A DNA stretch of 64,000 nt from Talinum fruticosum (Eukaryota; Streptophyta; Magnoliopsida; Caryophyllales; Talinaceae). Where the stretch lies: assembly GCA_021018815.1 (NCBI GenBank), contig JAITYX010000003.1, positions 14,279,501-14,343,500 of the forward strand, in the 5' to 3' direction. Numbering within the stretch: the first letter of the stretch is position 1; each line of letters opens with the position of its first letter. This document shows positions 20,915-32,368 of the stretch, piece after piece. The notes below the pieces were generated by a model. The model worked only from the letters and a program-made list of their open reading frames with translations, was not told where the DNA came from and searched no databases. Made by a program: the position numbers and the translations under genes.

Positions 20915-22840
20915 TGTAGGAACCATGGCCTAGGTGGGACCCAGGATCGAGCTTCCCACGGTTGCCTTCTTGGTGTAAGAGTTTTTAAAAGGTGGAAAAT
21001 GATTTTAGGATTTTAAAGATGCATTTTTTAAAGTGGGAACGAATCTTTTATTATGATTTCCGAATTTTATTAAATTTGATTTAGGCAAAGTTTGAATGGC
21101 GGTTTTATTAATTGTTATATTTTAGCAATTATTTTTAGAATTCTTGGGATATTATTTTTAGAATTCTTGGGATATTATTTTTAGAATTCTTAAGGGATAA
21201 ATCAAAATTAGCGTTTTAGTCCCATCGTGAGGCTTTAGGGCCAGATTGGTGTGAAAACACCAATCCGGACCGAAGCCTCGTCTGTTGACCACCTGGTACA
21301 AGTGGCAGCCTATACCTGCCGGTGACGGGAGCCGGCCAGAGGCCGGGGCTGAGGAAATTAGCCTTGGCCTCTGCCCTGGTTGGCGGATCCGAACCAATTT
21401 TAGTGTGGGAAAACTATGACTAAAATAGACTCCATCGGTCCTTGAACCGAGAATCGGATTCAAGGGCGAAGGTACGAAACATAGGGAAAACACTTCGTCC
21501 CGCCCGTCCGAAGACGACCATTACTATTTTGAGTAGTGAATTAAAGTAACATAAAATAAACAAGCAAGTAGCTTATTACGACGATAAATAAAAGCAACCA
21601 AATGGAATAAAAGGAAAAGTAATAAAAAGCGGTAAAGAAAAGAAAAACGAAAACTAAAAGAATTACATCGAGCGGGGACGAAATAAAAGGAGCAATTACA
21701 TCTCTTTGACCACAATATAGAAAGCGATAAATAAATCATATAAATGAAATAAACCATTTGAAGGCTAAATAATTGCCCTCATGTTGTCCCATCTTGCTGA
21801 TTTGGATCTCCACAGTGGATCTCTTTATGCAACGGCGACAAGCAAAAGAAAAAAAGGGTTTGTTTTTATGGATTATGTGAAAGGTGAATGTGTGAAGAAT
21901 TGGAACGATCATTTGAATAGGTGCCCAAAGATTAGAATAACTGAATATTCTTTAGCTCTTTGTACGGATTCAACGGCGGTGAGTGGAAAAATGAACGTGT
22001 GAGATTGGTTTCAGCAGAGTAATGTTTATATATGAATGCCTTGGTTAGCTTTCTACGAGCATTACGCATAAGACAAAGTCGTATGGGAATGAGAGCCAAG
22101 GCTCTCTATTTATAGGAGAGGACCTAGGTCACAAATGACCTAGGGTTTGCCTCTAATCCACCGTCCAAACAGCAAAAAATAAACCGGGCCAATATCCGAA
22201 GAGTTTGAACCGGATAAAGACGTCATAAAACCAAATAGAACTCGATTGGTCGGCGCCGACCACCAGAGCGCCCCTAGGGTTTCGTGCCCTAACGTGTATC
22301 CAAGGGATTCTCCAAGCCAAAACCTAGCGTTTCATTTAAGTCTTCGGGATGGCAAGAGCCGGCCACGAAATCGTTTTGAGGGGAAAAGCTTCTAGTCTTG
22401 TGTAGACTATCTTGTGAAGGTTAAACGCAGCATTTTAATACTCATGTTCATGAAATGCAACGCTTTAACGCTGTGTTCGAGTCTTCGGGTCCTTGTCTTA
22501 TTGCACAAAAGTTAAATGCGGTATTCGAACTTGGAATTTCCCGACACACAACACTAGAGTCCGTTAGCTTTAAAGGCTTGGCCCGGTTATTGGAATCTCC
22601 TGAAAGAAAGGGGGATTTGTGGACCGACCCAAGGCAAAAGGTCGTTTATTTGGTGTTGGGGGTTCTTTGTGGTTTACTAGTTTATGTTGCACCCGATCGA
22701 TCACAGTCCGAGATCCAAATCCTTAAACAGGACTCGCGATTTTATCATCGATCCCACAAAAATACGAAATACAGAGATAAGGGATGATACTTTTTAGGTG
22801 TCTAGAGTTGGACTCCATCCCTAAAGCCCAATAAGCCATC
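20915..22840 (-). repeat. 5' LTR of Tat element A
   Basis: On the plus strand it opens TGTAGGAACC, the inverse of the LTR end. The minus-strand TATA box TATAAATAG (22106-22114) is within CTCCTATAAATAGAGAGCC, a typical LTR promoter context, so transcription should start near 22080 and run toward gag. A related LTR piece occurs at 55515-56008, sharing GTGAGGCTTTAGG and flanking text. The outer edge near 22840 is set only by where integrase of Tat B begins. No coding sequence is supported; the 110-codon ORF at 22455 has no recognisable domain. Confidence 0.68.
21131..21196. repeat. Triple 23-bp repeat in the Tat LTR
   Basis: The unit ATTTTTAGAATTCTTGGGATATT occurs at 21131 and 21154 and partly at 21177. 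The related LTR at 55515-56008 has only one corresponding unit, so it expanded in this copy, presumably by slippage. Confidence 0.85.
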
Positions 22841-23724
22841 AAGATGTTGGCAGCTTAGGTCTTCATCAATCAAGGGCGGTTGTACAAGAAAACCGACACT
22901 AGGATTAGCTTACTTTATGTCAACCAACATGAAGCAAGGCTCATCATGGATGAGATTCATGGTGGGGAATGTGGACCCCATATGCATAGAAAGATGTTGG
23001 TGTAGAAAATTCGGAGGCTTGGATACTATTGGTCGACTATAGCAGAAAACCGCCATGACTTTGTTAAGAAATGTCGTAACTATCGGGTCTATGAAAATTT
23101 ACAACACGAACCACCATCGTTTCTCATAACACTCGGTATCACCCTAGCCATTCTCCATTTGGGGAATTGACATTATCGGCAATGTGACCCCTAAAGGAGC
23201 GGGCAATCATGAATTTATGTTAATAGCAGTTGACTACTTCACAAGTGGGTAGAAGTAGCCTCCTATGCAACCTTCACATCCAAGTAGGTGGCCAAATTCA
23301 TTACCTAACCATGGTAGTCCTTTCAAGAAAGAAGTAGCGAGATCTACTAGAGAAGTACAAGATCAAGCATCACAAATCTTTTCCCTATCGCCCTCACACC
23401 AATGGAGTAGTCAAGGCCGCCAACAAAAGTATTCACAAAATTGTGGAGAAGATGGGTGTCACCTAGAAGGATTAGCCCGACAAGTTGCCTTTCGCTTTAT
23501 GGGGCTATCGAACCTGTATTGGAGCGCCATCTTATTCCCTAGTATATGGCAAGGAAGTAGCCCTTCCAATAGAAATTTCCATCGCCTCATTATGAATTAT
23601 TGCTAAGAGTCGATTCTAAAAGCGAGTGGGCTAATGCACGGTACAAAGAGTTAGTGTTGTTGGATGAAAGGTAACTCAACGCCTTAGATAATGTCCAAAT
23701 ATACCAAGCACGTATATCAAGGGC
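22841..23724 (+). pseudogene. pol: Tat element B integrase, first part
   Basis: Reading plus: GRLYKKTDTRISLLYVNQHE, IMDEIHGGECGPHMHRKMLV (zinc-binding part), HDFVKKCRN, then a core with HKWVEVASYATFTSK and, in other frames, TNGVVKAANKSIHKIVEKMG carrying the last catalytic Glu (about 23410). The middle Asp segment is damaged (about 23300). Gag, protease and RT of this element are absent; the sequence starts abruptly beside the LTR of Tat A. The gene is cut at 23724 by a solo LTR and resumes at 37211. Confidence 0.8.
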
Positions 23725-25137
23725 TGTAACAACCCGGTCCTAAATCACATTATTTATTTTAAATCACATTATTTATTTTATTAATTACACTATTTATATA
23801 ATTGAACGCGTGCACTTCAATTCGATATTTTGTATTTACATTATCCTTATACATGTGTTATGCTCGCTAAGGCGACGAAGTGGCCCTAATAAAAATCTCA
23901 TAATGAGATTTTAATTTGTGAACATCGTTATTAAAAACAAAATTAAAAGTAACAATAAAAGAAAACAAAATAAATAAATAAAGAAATAAATCAAAATAAT
24001 AAAATGATCGAAATTAGATTTTTCTAAAGAAAAATCCGGATGAAGAATTCTCTTGAATACGTTAGACAGACTTAAAATATATTCCGGGCTCCTCCTCTCT
24101 CTCCCGTGCTCCTTCGTTCTCTCGCCCTCCCCTGCCTCCTCTCGCCTCTCCCCGCCTCTCCACGCCCTTTCTTCCCGGTCGGGCCGGTTCCTGCGACCGG
24201 CCGCCGCCAACGTCGGGCGAAAGCCAACGCCAGCACGGTCGGAGGCAACCGGCACTCCTCCCTCAAGCTACCGCCCTCTGTCTCGCTCTCCCTCGCGCGC
24301 CTTCGCTCTTTCCCCTGCCTCCATCTCGCGGCTCGCTCCCGGCCATCGGGCGCCACCGACGCCGGCCGGAAGCCAACGCCGGCGTCGTCGGGAGATGCTC
24401 GACGCCTCTCTCGCCACCGCTCTCTCTTGCGCACGGGCGGATGCCTCGCCTCACCACTCCCGGCGACCCATTCTACAGCCCGGCCATCGGCCGCAGCTCG
24501 GCCGTCGGAGCTCGACGCCGGTGCTGCCCCACGTCGCCGGAACTATCGTGCACCACCAACATCCTCTCCTTCTTCTCCTTGACTCCTCTCGTGAATTCGA
24601 AGGTAAAACCTCAAACCCTAAATTATTACAGTTTGGCTTTTACTCGGTTGTTGTAGTTGTGAAATTGAATTATCGGATTTATAGACATGTTTGTGTAGTT
24701 AACTTAAAGACTAATTTGGGGAAAATTCGAATTGGCATGGAGGATTTAGGTTTGGTGTTGTGGTGAATTGATTGTACGAATGTGAATAAATGTGATTCCT
24801 TTTTGGAAATTATGAATTAACGAATGAGATTGAGGAGGTTTTATTAGCGAATGGAACAATTTGGTGGAACTATTACATTTTGGAAATGATTATATTGAGC
24901 AAACGAAGGAGAATGTGTGCGTAGAAGTTGAAATTCGATAATGTACAAGTGTACGGGCATGGAAAATAATTGAGCATTAGGTTTGCCTAATCGCGATTGT
25001 GAATGTGAATGTTATTGTGAGAATAAGGTTCATGACCTTAAGTTGGTATACGAATGAAATTTTGAGCAATTTGGGTAATTATAAGGCCTACCTATGGAAA
25101 GGCATCGGTAGATTGAATAATCGCTTAGCTATGGGTT
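23725..25137 (+). repeat. Solo gypsy LTR, left part
   Basis: It begins TGTAACAACCCGG right after AGGGC (23720-23724); the other end GGGCGTTACA at 37205 is followed by the same AGGGC (37206-37210). This is a 5-bp target duplication around a single LTR of about 2.7 kb once copia 1 is removed. No gag or pol lies between the ends apart from copia 1, so it is a solo LTR. A GC-rich, pyrimidine-rich block (24080-24600) with two related submodules (about 24219 and 24364) carries ORFs up to 237 codons that are compositionally biased and match no family; I do not call them genes. The strand is inferred only from the order TG...CA. Confidence 0.85.
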
Positions 25138-26674
25138 TTGAAGACTCGGACACTTGTTCTATATCTTTCCGAGTCATGCAAAAGGAATCAGGTATAACGA
25201 TGACATTCATATAGTGTTTTGATTCCAAGGCATTCTCTGTGTCTTAGAAACTTACTTGAGTGAAATAGTATCTTTTCTATGCGATTCGGTCTTCACTTAT
25301 CTCTTTAATCGCTTTTTAGTTAGCGACTCGGAAAACTTGTTCTTTATTACGAGTCCACTCTCACTCGAGAATCGACTTGTGATTATTTACTCTATTGTTT
25401 GCAAAGTCGGCATTCGTAGTTCTTTTCGTGCTTAGTCTACATCAAGTATTTCCCACTCGATATTCGTTATGGAACTTGATTCTTTGCTTCGAGACTAAGT
25501 CATATGGAATTCCGAGTATCATGGATATTAGACTCAGAAAATTCCATTTATTCTCCGACTCGGATAATCTGTTGGTTAATTATCATGATTATATTATTAT
25601 CCGTGTCTAACCTTGGACCAAAGTATTTTATACTTTAAGAGCAGAAGGTGTTTTACTTTTGTAGGTTATTCGATCGAAGACATCTTTTCAAACTACAAAA
25701 GTAGCCGAGCCTGAACATCAAATCACCAGCGAGATATAGCTTTTCACCTACCTTGCTCTAGTCCCGAGAAGATTGTGTCGGAAGCATGCGCTTCCATATC
25801 CGGAAAAGCTGGAAGGTCAAGCTTAACGATGGTTTTCACCACACTTTTCAAGACACAACCGATGGTTTTTGGACTTCCAAGAGAGTTAAGCCGTTGTCCA
25901 ACGTCCAATTTTCAACGGATACTTTACGAGTGACTCGAAAGCCTTTCACAACGGTCACGAGAGGACTCTCGGTCAGCGAGATGAAGATAACGGCTACTCT
26001 GCCTGGTTATCTATAAATAGAAGCCACTTCACAAGACTTGAAGATGAGCGGAACATATTGTCAATACACCAACTTGATCAAAGTTATTGTATTTACTTTC
26101 AATCTTCAACTTACAACTCCCACTCTGTAATTCATTACTTTACGAGTTGTAAGGTCTTGTACTCGATTACAAACACTTCTTACATTCTTTGTAAGGTCCC
26201 TTGACTAAGTCTGTAAGGGTTAACTCGGCTTAGTTGTCCCTAGCTGTAAGGGTTATCTCAGCTAGGAAGTACTAGATCGAGATAAGGGAACTTCGAGTCT
26301 AGGAAAATCTGTATAGAGTTGTCTAAGGGAGCAACTCGGGTTGCATCAAGTTCACGGTATTTTGTGGACTCAAAATAGTGGATTTGACTTCGTGTCCGGA
26401 TTGACACGGGCCGTGGTTTTACGCCCCGGGAGGGTTTCCACGTAAATTCTCCGTGTTCTATTTACGAGTTCATTCTAGACTCGGACATCCTCGCTGAACG
26501 TGTTTACTCCGATTCATTACATTACGAGTCCATTATTTTCGACCCCTTGCTTAGACTCGAGAATCTGTCTTTGTTTCTTCTCTGTCTAAAAGGTGTGCGC
26601 TTTTGCAAAGAATTTTTCATCACCCTATTCACCCCCTCTAGGGTGACTCGGACTCTCCCAGAGCAAACCTTCGA
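25138..26674 (+). repeat. 5' LTR of copia 1
   Basis: 1537 bp, very similar to 34382-35918. Contains a TATA box TATAAATA (26012-26019), an inverted pair TACTTTTGTAG (25654-25664) and CTACAAAAGTA (25693-25703), and near the end the TTCACCCCCTCTAGGGTGA block seen in all copia LTRs of this window. Transcription is expected to start about 30 bp after the TATA box, near 26045. Confidence 0.92.
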
Positions 26675-26692
26675 TTGGTATCGAGCCTAGCC
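26675..26692 (+). promoter_or_regulatory. Copia 1 primer binding site
   Basis: TTGGTATCGAGCCTAGCC directly follows the LTR end. It resembles TGGTATCAGAGCC, the complement of the 3' end of initiator Met tRNA, the usual primer for copia elements. Copia 2 has TTGGTATCAAAGCC at 42313. Confidence 0.85.
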
Positions 26693-26731
26693 TTTCGAAA
26701 GGATCTAACAGTCCAAAGGTTTAAAGATCGG

Positions 26732-28560
26732 ATGGCTCGAGACACCGGAGAGTTCGACGAAGGTAGATCTTCCAACGAGGCCACCAAAATTCAAAGGTTC
26801 AAATTTCGGTCACTTTGGAAGAAGCCGATGGAATGTTTCCTTATGGATCACGACGAAGAAGTATGGGAAATCATACAACAAGGAAACTACATCCCAACGA
26901 AGACGAGATGAATTCGGAATCCTTCCAAAGACAAAGGCTGAGTTCACGCCGACGAAGCGGAGAAGTTCGAAAGAACTTCAAAGCCATGAACATCCTCATG
27001 TGCGCCATAAGCTCGGAAGAATATAATCGAGTCTCTGCACTGTGACTCTGCTAAAGAGGTGTGGGACACTCGGTCGACACCTACGAAGGTACAAGTCGGG
27101 TGAGACAAGCGAAGATCGGCCGAGTATCTTCACAAATATGAGCTTTTCAAAATGGAGCCGAAGAGAACATTACTCGGATGTTCATAGGCTTCACTGAGAT
27201 CACCAACAATCTCAAATCTCCGGAAAAGAAAATCTCCCATGAAGAAATGTGCCGGAAAATTCTCGAAGCCTACCCAAGAAACGATGGGGTCCGAAGGTAG
27301 CTCGCCATAGAAGAGGCTCGGAACCTCTCACTCTTGAAGCCGGACGAGCTCATTGGAAAGCTTCGACCCATGAGATACATCCGGAAGAAGAAGATGCTGA
27401 GGGTACTTCCAAAAGGAACATCGCGCTTAAAGCCTCGAGAATCCAAAGAAGCAAGTCCAAGCTCCTCGACTCGGAAGATGATCCCATGGCACTCATTGCA
27501 AGAGGCTTGAGAGAATGATGAAGCAAAAAGATGGGACAAAAGGCCAAAAGAAGAATTCTACAAAAAGGACAAGAGAGACAGAAAAGGTAAGTTTTCTTCA
27601 CCTTCAAAGTTATCTTTGTCTAAGAATGTCTGGATGTTTTGAATGTGGCGGCAAAGACCACATAGTCGAGGACTGTCCAAAACGAAGAAGGGACGAGGAA
27701 GAAGAAAAAGGCCATGATGGCAACATGGAGTGACGAGGACTCATCCGAAGACGACGAAGAATCGAGATGACTCAAAGTGTCTAATGGCAATCACCGACTC
27801 GGAAGCGAAAAGAGTCGGACTCGGACACGGACTCGAGATAATGAGGAAGCCGATCCTCAAGAGGTAATAAATTACTTCCTCAAATTTTCCAAAGTTGATT
27901 TAGCTAAATACATCTTTACTTTGGAAGAAAAGTCCAATTCGATTCTTCTCATTTCAAGGAACAACTGGAGTCAATCACTACTGAGAGCACCTTTTTAAAA
28001 AATGAATTGGAAAAGCTGAGACTCACACTCGAGAGAACTCAAGACAAGTGCTCAAACTAATGAGGCGAGTCCGAGTTACTCGAGAAAAGAAAATGAGCAA
28101 GCGAAACGAAGCTCATTGAGTCTCAAGATCTGGTTTTAAAGTTTTCTCAAGGACGGAAGAACCTTGATATGCTCTTAGGATCACAATGTGTCTCATTTCG
28201 AAAAGAAGGTCTTGGTTTCAACAAAGAGGAAGAATCTAATTCTTACTCGGAATTGTTCAAAAGGATTCGAAGCTGTTAAGTTCAAAAGGTGAGCATGGTC
28301 CCATTCATAAAAATGAAAGGAGGACTAAACCCGGACCTATTTACAAAAGGAAACCATTTTCCTCTGTTTCAAAAGGAAAGGTTTTTAAAAGGAAAGAGAC
28401 ACGGACTCGAGTCCTGCGAAAGAAGGAGACTCAGAATCGGACTAAACCCAAAGTCATTCAAATCGGGTTCGAAGCACCTTCTTCCTCGAGAAAGGACCAC
28501 GATAAGGAATGTTCTTGGGTTCGTTAGAGGAAGTGAGAAGGGTTAGATTTTCTCTGTTTT
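26732..28560 (+). pseudogene. gag: Copia 1 gag
   Basis: Starts at ATG 26732 (MARDTGEFDEG). Recognisable pieces are PMECFLMDHDEEVWEIIQQG (26835-26885), SSEEYNRVSAL and SAKEVWDT (27020-27070), KPDELIGKL-like text, KRNIALKAS (27414-27440), then the zinc knuckle CFECGGKDHIVEDC with all of C-C-H-C present (27635-27676), followed by a charged and probably coiled-coil tail (LKNELEKLRLTLERTQDK, near 27995-28050). This is the order of Sirevirus gag. At least six frame changes lie in it. It would form the capsid and bind RNA. Confidence 0.82.
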
Positions 28561-30040
28561 GCGGGTCACTCGGAAAAGATCAAAAGGACACCGGTACCTG
28601 GACAGCGGATGTTCTCGACACATGTCGGGTGACAAAGGACTCTTTTACGAGCTGGAGTCATATAAAGGAGGAAAGGTGACCTTTGGTGATGACAGCGAAG
28701 GGCAAGATAGTGGGCATTGGGAAGATTGGTAATGGAAACAATCTGGTGAGCCCGGTCTACCTTGTCAAAGGACTTAAGTACAACCTACTTAGCATCTCCC
28801 GACTTTGTGACAAAGGTCAAGAGGTAAAATTCACTCAATCCAAGTGCTACATCACGGATGAGACCACCAAAGAGGTAAAGCTCTCGGGTAAGAGATCGGG
28901 TAATACCTACATCATCCCTCTTTCGACCCAAGTCGGAACTTATCATGTTTAAAAGCATATCTTCAAGATGATTCTTGGATTTGGCATCGTAGATTAGGTT
29001 ATATTAGCATGCATACTATCAAAAAGCTTGCATCTCTTGGTCCGGTTAGAGGATTACCTAAGCGTGCGTTTGAGAAGGACAAAGTATGTGGAGCATGCAC
29101 CAAAGGGAAACAAGTCGGATCTTCATTCAAATCTCCGAAGACAGTTTCCACATCCAACGTGCTTGAATTACTACACATGGACTTATGTGGTGAAATCCCT
29201 GTAAAGAGTCTCGGAGGTAAATCTTACATACTTGTTATTATTGATGATTTTTCAAGATTTACCTGGGTGTGTTTTACGAAGCATAAGAATGAGGCCTTCA
29301 AGGAATTCAGCAAGCTCTGTAGAAAGATTCAAGTTGAGTCTCGGACTCGGATTCAAAAGATTCGAACCGACCATGGAAGGGAGTTCGACTACTCGGAATT
29401 CTCGAGTTTTGTGACAAGAATGGAATTTCTCACAACTTCTCGGCACCCGGATCTCCTCGGCGAGAATGGAGTAGTTGAGAGAAAGAACAGAACTCTTGAA
29501 GAAATAGCAAGGACGATGATGATTGAACACAACTCGCCTTACTATTTACAGGCGGAGGCGATAAACACAGACCAACTACACTCTCAATCGATGCCTCATC
29601 GGACCTATTCCGAAGAAAACACCTTATGAGCTCTACAAAGGAAGGAAGCCAAATATTTCCTATTTCGAGATCTTTCGGGTGTAAGTGTTTTGTCCACAAC
29701 AACGGTAAGGATCATCGACCAAGTTTGATGCTCGGTCGGACGAAGGAATTTTTCTAGGTTATTGTTCTCATAGCAAAGCTTATCGTATATTCAACAAGAG
29801 AACTAACAAAGTGGAAGAAAGTATCCACGTAGTGTTTGATGAGCTTGAACAGGGAAAACCAAGTGAATCTTCATACTCGAAGCGAAGCTCGAAAGGATGA
29901 TGACGAAGATGAGTCTATAAAGACTCGAAGGAGACCACTCGAACGAGGAAGCTCGGAATGAGACAACTCCGGAGGTCGCTCGAACGAGCGAGTCAATGAA
30001 GAGGATCACTCAGAACAAGCTTACGAAGATCAAGCAATTC
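28561..30040 (+). pseudogene. pol: Copia 1 protease and integrase
   Basis: Protease: YLDSGCSRHMSGDKGL, with the catalytic Asp codon at 28601, then FGDDSEGKIVGIGKIGNG and the open piece 28683-28952 (NLVSPVYLVKGLKYNLLSIS). Integrase is open on 29009-29629: zinc-binding VCGACTKGKQ, catalytic Asp in LLHMDLCGEIPVKSLGG, Asp in IQKIRTDHGREFD, and Glu in GENGVVERKNRTLEE. The usual PQQNG before that Glu is changed to DLLGENG. The linker DEGIFLGYCSHSKAYRIFN and ESIHVVFDELEQ follow at about 29735-29850. The integrase core is thus nearly intact. Confidence 0.88.
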
Positions 30041-31725
30041 AACCAACAAACCTGGTGAATCAAAGAACTGGTAAAGCATTCAAATTTACTTCCAGTCATC
30101 CCCAAGAAAACATTATTTCGATATCAACGGTGGGGTAAGAACTCGTTCTTCTCTTCATAATCTATGTGCATTCACTGCATTCATTTCACTAACTGAACCC
30201 AAAATGCACTAGAAGCCCTTAATGAACCCGAATGGGTAGAGGCCATGCAAGAAGAGCTGAATCAATTCGAGAGAAACCAAGTCCGGACTCGACCAACCGA
30301 GCCTTCGACCACCCGAGTTATAGGAACCAAATGGGTTTTCAAAAACAAAGCTGGATGAGGGTGGAATAGTTGTCGAAACAAGGCTAGACTTGTAGCTCGG
30401 GGTTACAATCAAGAAGAAGGAATTGATTGTGGGGAAACCTTTGCACCGAGTAGCTAGAATTGAAGCCATTAGAATACTTGTTGGCATTTGCATCCTGCAT
30501 GCATATTAAATTATATCAAATGGATGTTAAGTGTGCCTTTCTCAATGGTTTTATTGAAGAAGAGGTCTATGTCGAGCGACCTCCTGGTTTTGAAAACTCG
30601 GAATTTCCAAATCATGTTTTCAAACTCCAAAAGGCTCTATATGGTCTTAAACAAGCCCCTAGAGCTTGGTATGAAAGAGCGAGCGGCTTCCTGGTTCAAA
30701 ATGATTTCAAAAGAGGTCGGATCGACAAGACTCTATTCATAAAGACCAAAGGGAAAGATTTTCTCATTGTTCGAATATATGTTGATGATATTATTTTCGA
30801 TGCTACTAATGAATTTATGTGCTGAGAATTCTCTCGAGTTGATGAGTCAAGAGTTCCAGAATGAGCATGATGGGAGAACTCAACTTCTTCCTTGAGGCTG
30901 CAAATCAAACAAGACATAGATGGAATCTTTGTCCATCAATCAAAGTACACCAAGGAACTGCTGAAGAAATACAAACTTCAAGATGCAAAGCACGCATCTA
31001 CTCCTATGAGCGACGAGTATAAAACTCGACTCGGATGAAACGAGTAAAGCGGTAGATCGAAACTCTATCGAGGTATGATTGGATCACTGCTATATCTTAC
31101 TTCAAGCAGACCGAGATATAATGTTCGGTGTTTGTTTATGTGCACGATTTCAAGCTAATCCAAAAGAATCACATCTCAGCTGCGGTGAAGAGAATATTCG
31201 AGATATCTTGCGAGGCACTCGGAATCTAGGACTATGGTACTCCAGAGACTCACAGCCGACTCGACCGGGTACTCGAGCGCGGACTACGCGAGGATATAAA
31301 GTTGATCGAAAGAGCACATCCGGAGCTTGCCGGTTTACGGGTCAATCCCTAATATCCTGGCACTCAAAGAAGCAAAACTCGGTAGCTCTATCAACTGCGA
31401 AAGCTGAATATATTGCCGCTGGAGCTTGTTGCGCTCGAGATTCTCTGGATAAAACAACACTTGAAGGATCTCGGACTATATCTCAACTCGGTTCCAATCA
31501 AGTGTGACAATCAAAGCGCAATCGGTATCACTAAGAATCTGTCCGAGCACTCAAAAACAAAGCATATTGAAGTCGGTATCATTTCTTACGCGATCACTCG
31601 GAAAAGGGTGACATTACACTTGAATTCATTCCTACTAATCTTCAATTAGCTGATATCTTTACTAAGCCACTTGGTGAAGATCAATTACATTTTATTCGGA
31701 ATGAGCTTGGTATGTTAAATGCTTA
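30041..31725 (+). pseudogene. pol: Copia 1 reverse transcriptase and RNase H
   Basis: The RT core is open on 30460-30825: [40 protein letters not shown] and the YVDD box (codons 30778-30789) in VRIYVDDIIFDATNE. It continues with shifts through QIKQDIDGIFVHQSKYTKEL and GMIGSLLYLT. RNase H gives YKVDRKSTSGACRF, SWHSKKQNSVALSTAKAEYI (31290-31410), CDNQSAIGITKN and the terminal QLADIFTKPLGEDQLHFIRN, ending near the stop at 31725. The catalytic YVDD is intact; the frame is broken several times. Confidence 0.9.
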
Positions 31726-32368
31726 GTTTCGCGTTATGATTCTTGCATTTTTACGTGCTATGTGCTTTAGTTGTCAATAACCATTGGTTCGATTGATCAT
31801 GTGATACTTGGGCTGATAGTTATTTCGTGTTTCGAGTCACTCGAAACTTTTCGAGTCAAACTCGAGATGAAGAGAAAATTGGACATCAAATTTTACGAAG
31901 CTATCTCTAGAACAGTGGAGAGCTTCGGATTATATTTTCAAACTCTTTTTCTCTCTCTTTCTCGGCGCTGCGATCGGATCTTAGCCGCAGATTTCAAACC
32001 ACCGATATCTCAACCGTTGAAGAAGAACTGTCACACGGGCATTAATGATCGATGGACGGGTAAGACGGAACGGAGTTACTTAACGGATAGTGAACGGGCG
32101 CGCGTATTCTTTATAAATAACGTCTATTCATCTTCCTCTCGGTATTCTCAAACTCCTTCCCTCTCAAACGAAAACCCTCTCGCGGAACTTTTCTACGTGA
32201 ACAGTGACCCTTGATCGTCTGCAAGTGTTGAAGAAGCTCTCTCTCTCTCTCGTAAGTTTTCGATTTGCTCTCTTCTCATTTTCTTCTACCATTTTCGTTT
32301 TCTTCTCTTCTACACCTCCATCTCTTTCTCTTTCTCTTTCGAAAAGTTTCATCTTTTCATCTCTCGCA
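31726..32368 (+). other. Spacer between copia 1 pol and the extra ORF
   Basis: Noncoding as far as can be seen. It ends in a pyrimidine-rich stretch with CTCTCTCTCTC (32240-32350) just before the ATG of the extra ORF. The counterpart in copia 2 (47365-47718) is likewise pyrimidine-rich. A 147-codon open stretch (31771-32214) shows no domain. A TATA-like sequence TTTATAAATAAC at 32110 may be chance. Confidence 0.5.

Larger units (their letters stand above)
13400..22840 (-). mobile_element. Tat/Ogre-type Ty3/gypsy element A, degenerate
   Basis: Minus-strand order: 5' LTR (about 22840-20915), PBS, gag, protease, RT, RNase H with a second archaeal-type RNase H, integrase, noncoding 3' region, and an ORF in antisense. 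The dual RNase H and the wording of each domain (VDNGSS protease, LDFEITNNATKYEAC in the second RNase H, GECGHHMN in integrase) are Tat-lineage traits. The 3' part (14470-15690) is the reverse complement of 37455-38660 in element B, so both belong to one family. No 3' LTR is visible before the CACTA sequence; the junction lies between 13.34 and 13.6 kb. Confidence 0.82.

Noticed and set aside
20896..20930. GGCGCCATCTGTAGGAACC read on the plus strand as an Ogre-type primer site
   Set aside because: It resembles TGGCGCCGTCTGTGGGAA, but gag, pol and the LTR TATA box are all on the minus strand, where the TGGCGCCTCC site is properly placed.
24053..24766. Longest ORF of the window (237 codons) as a host gene
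   Set aside because: It is Pro/Arg/Ser-rich from skewed base composition, overlaps open frames on the other strand, and lies inside a solo LTR with a clear target duplication.
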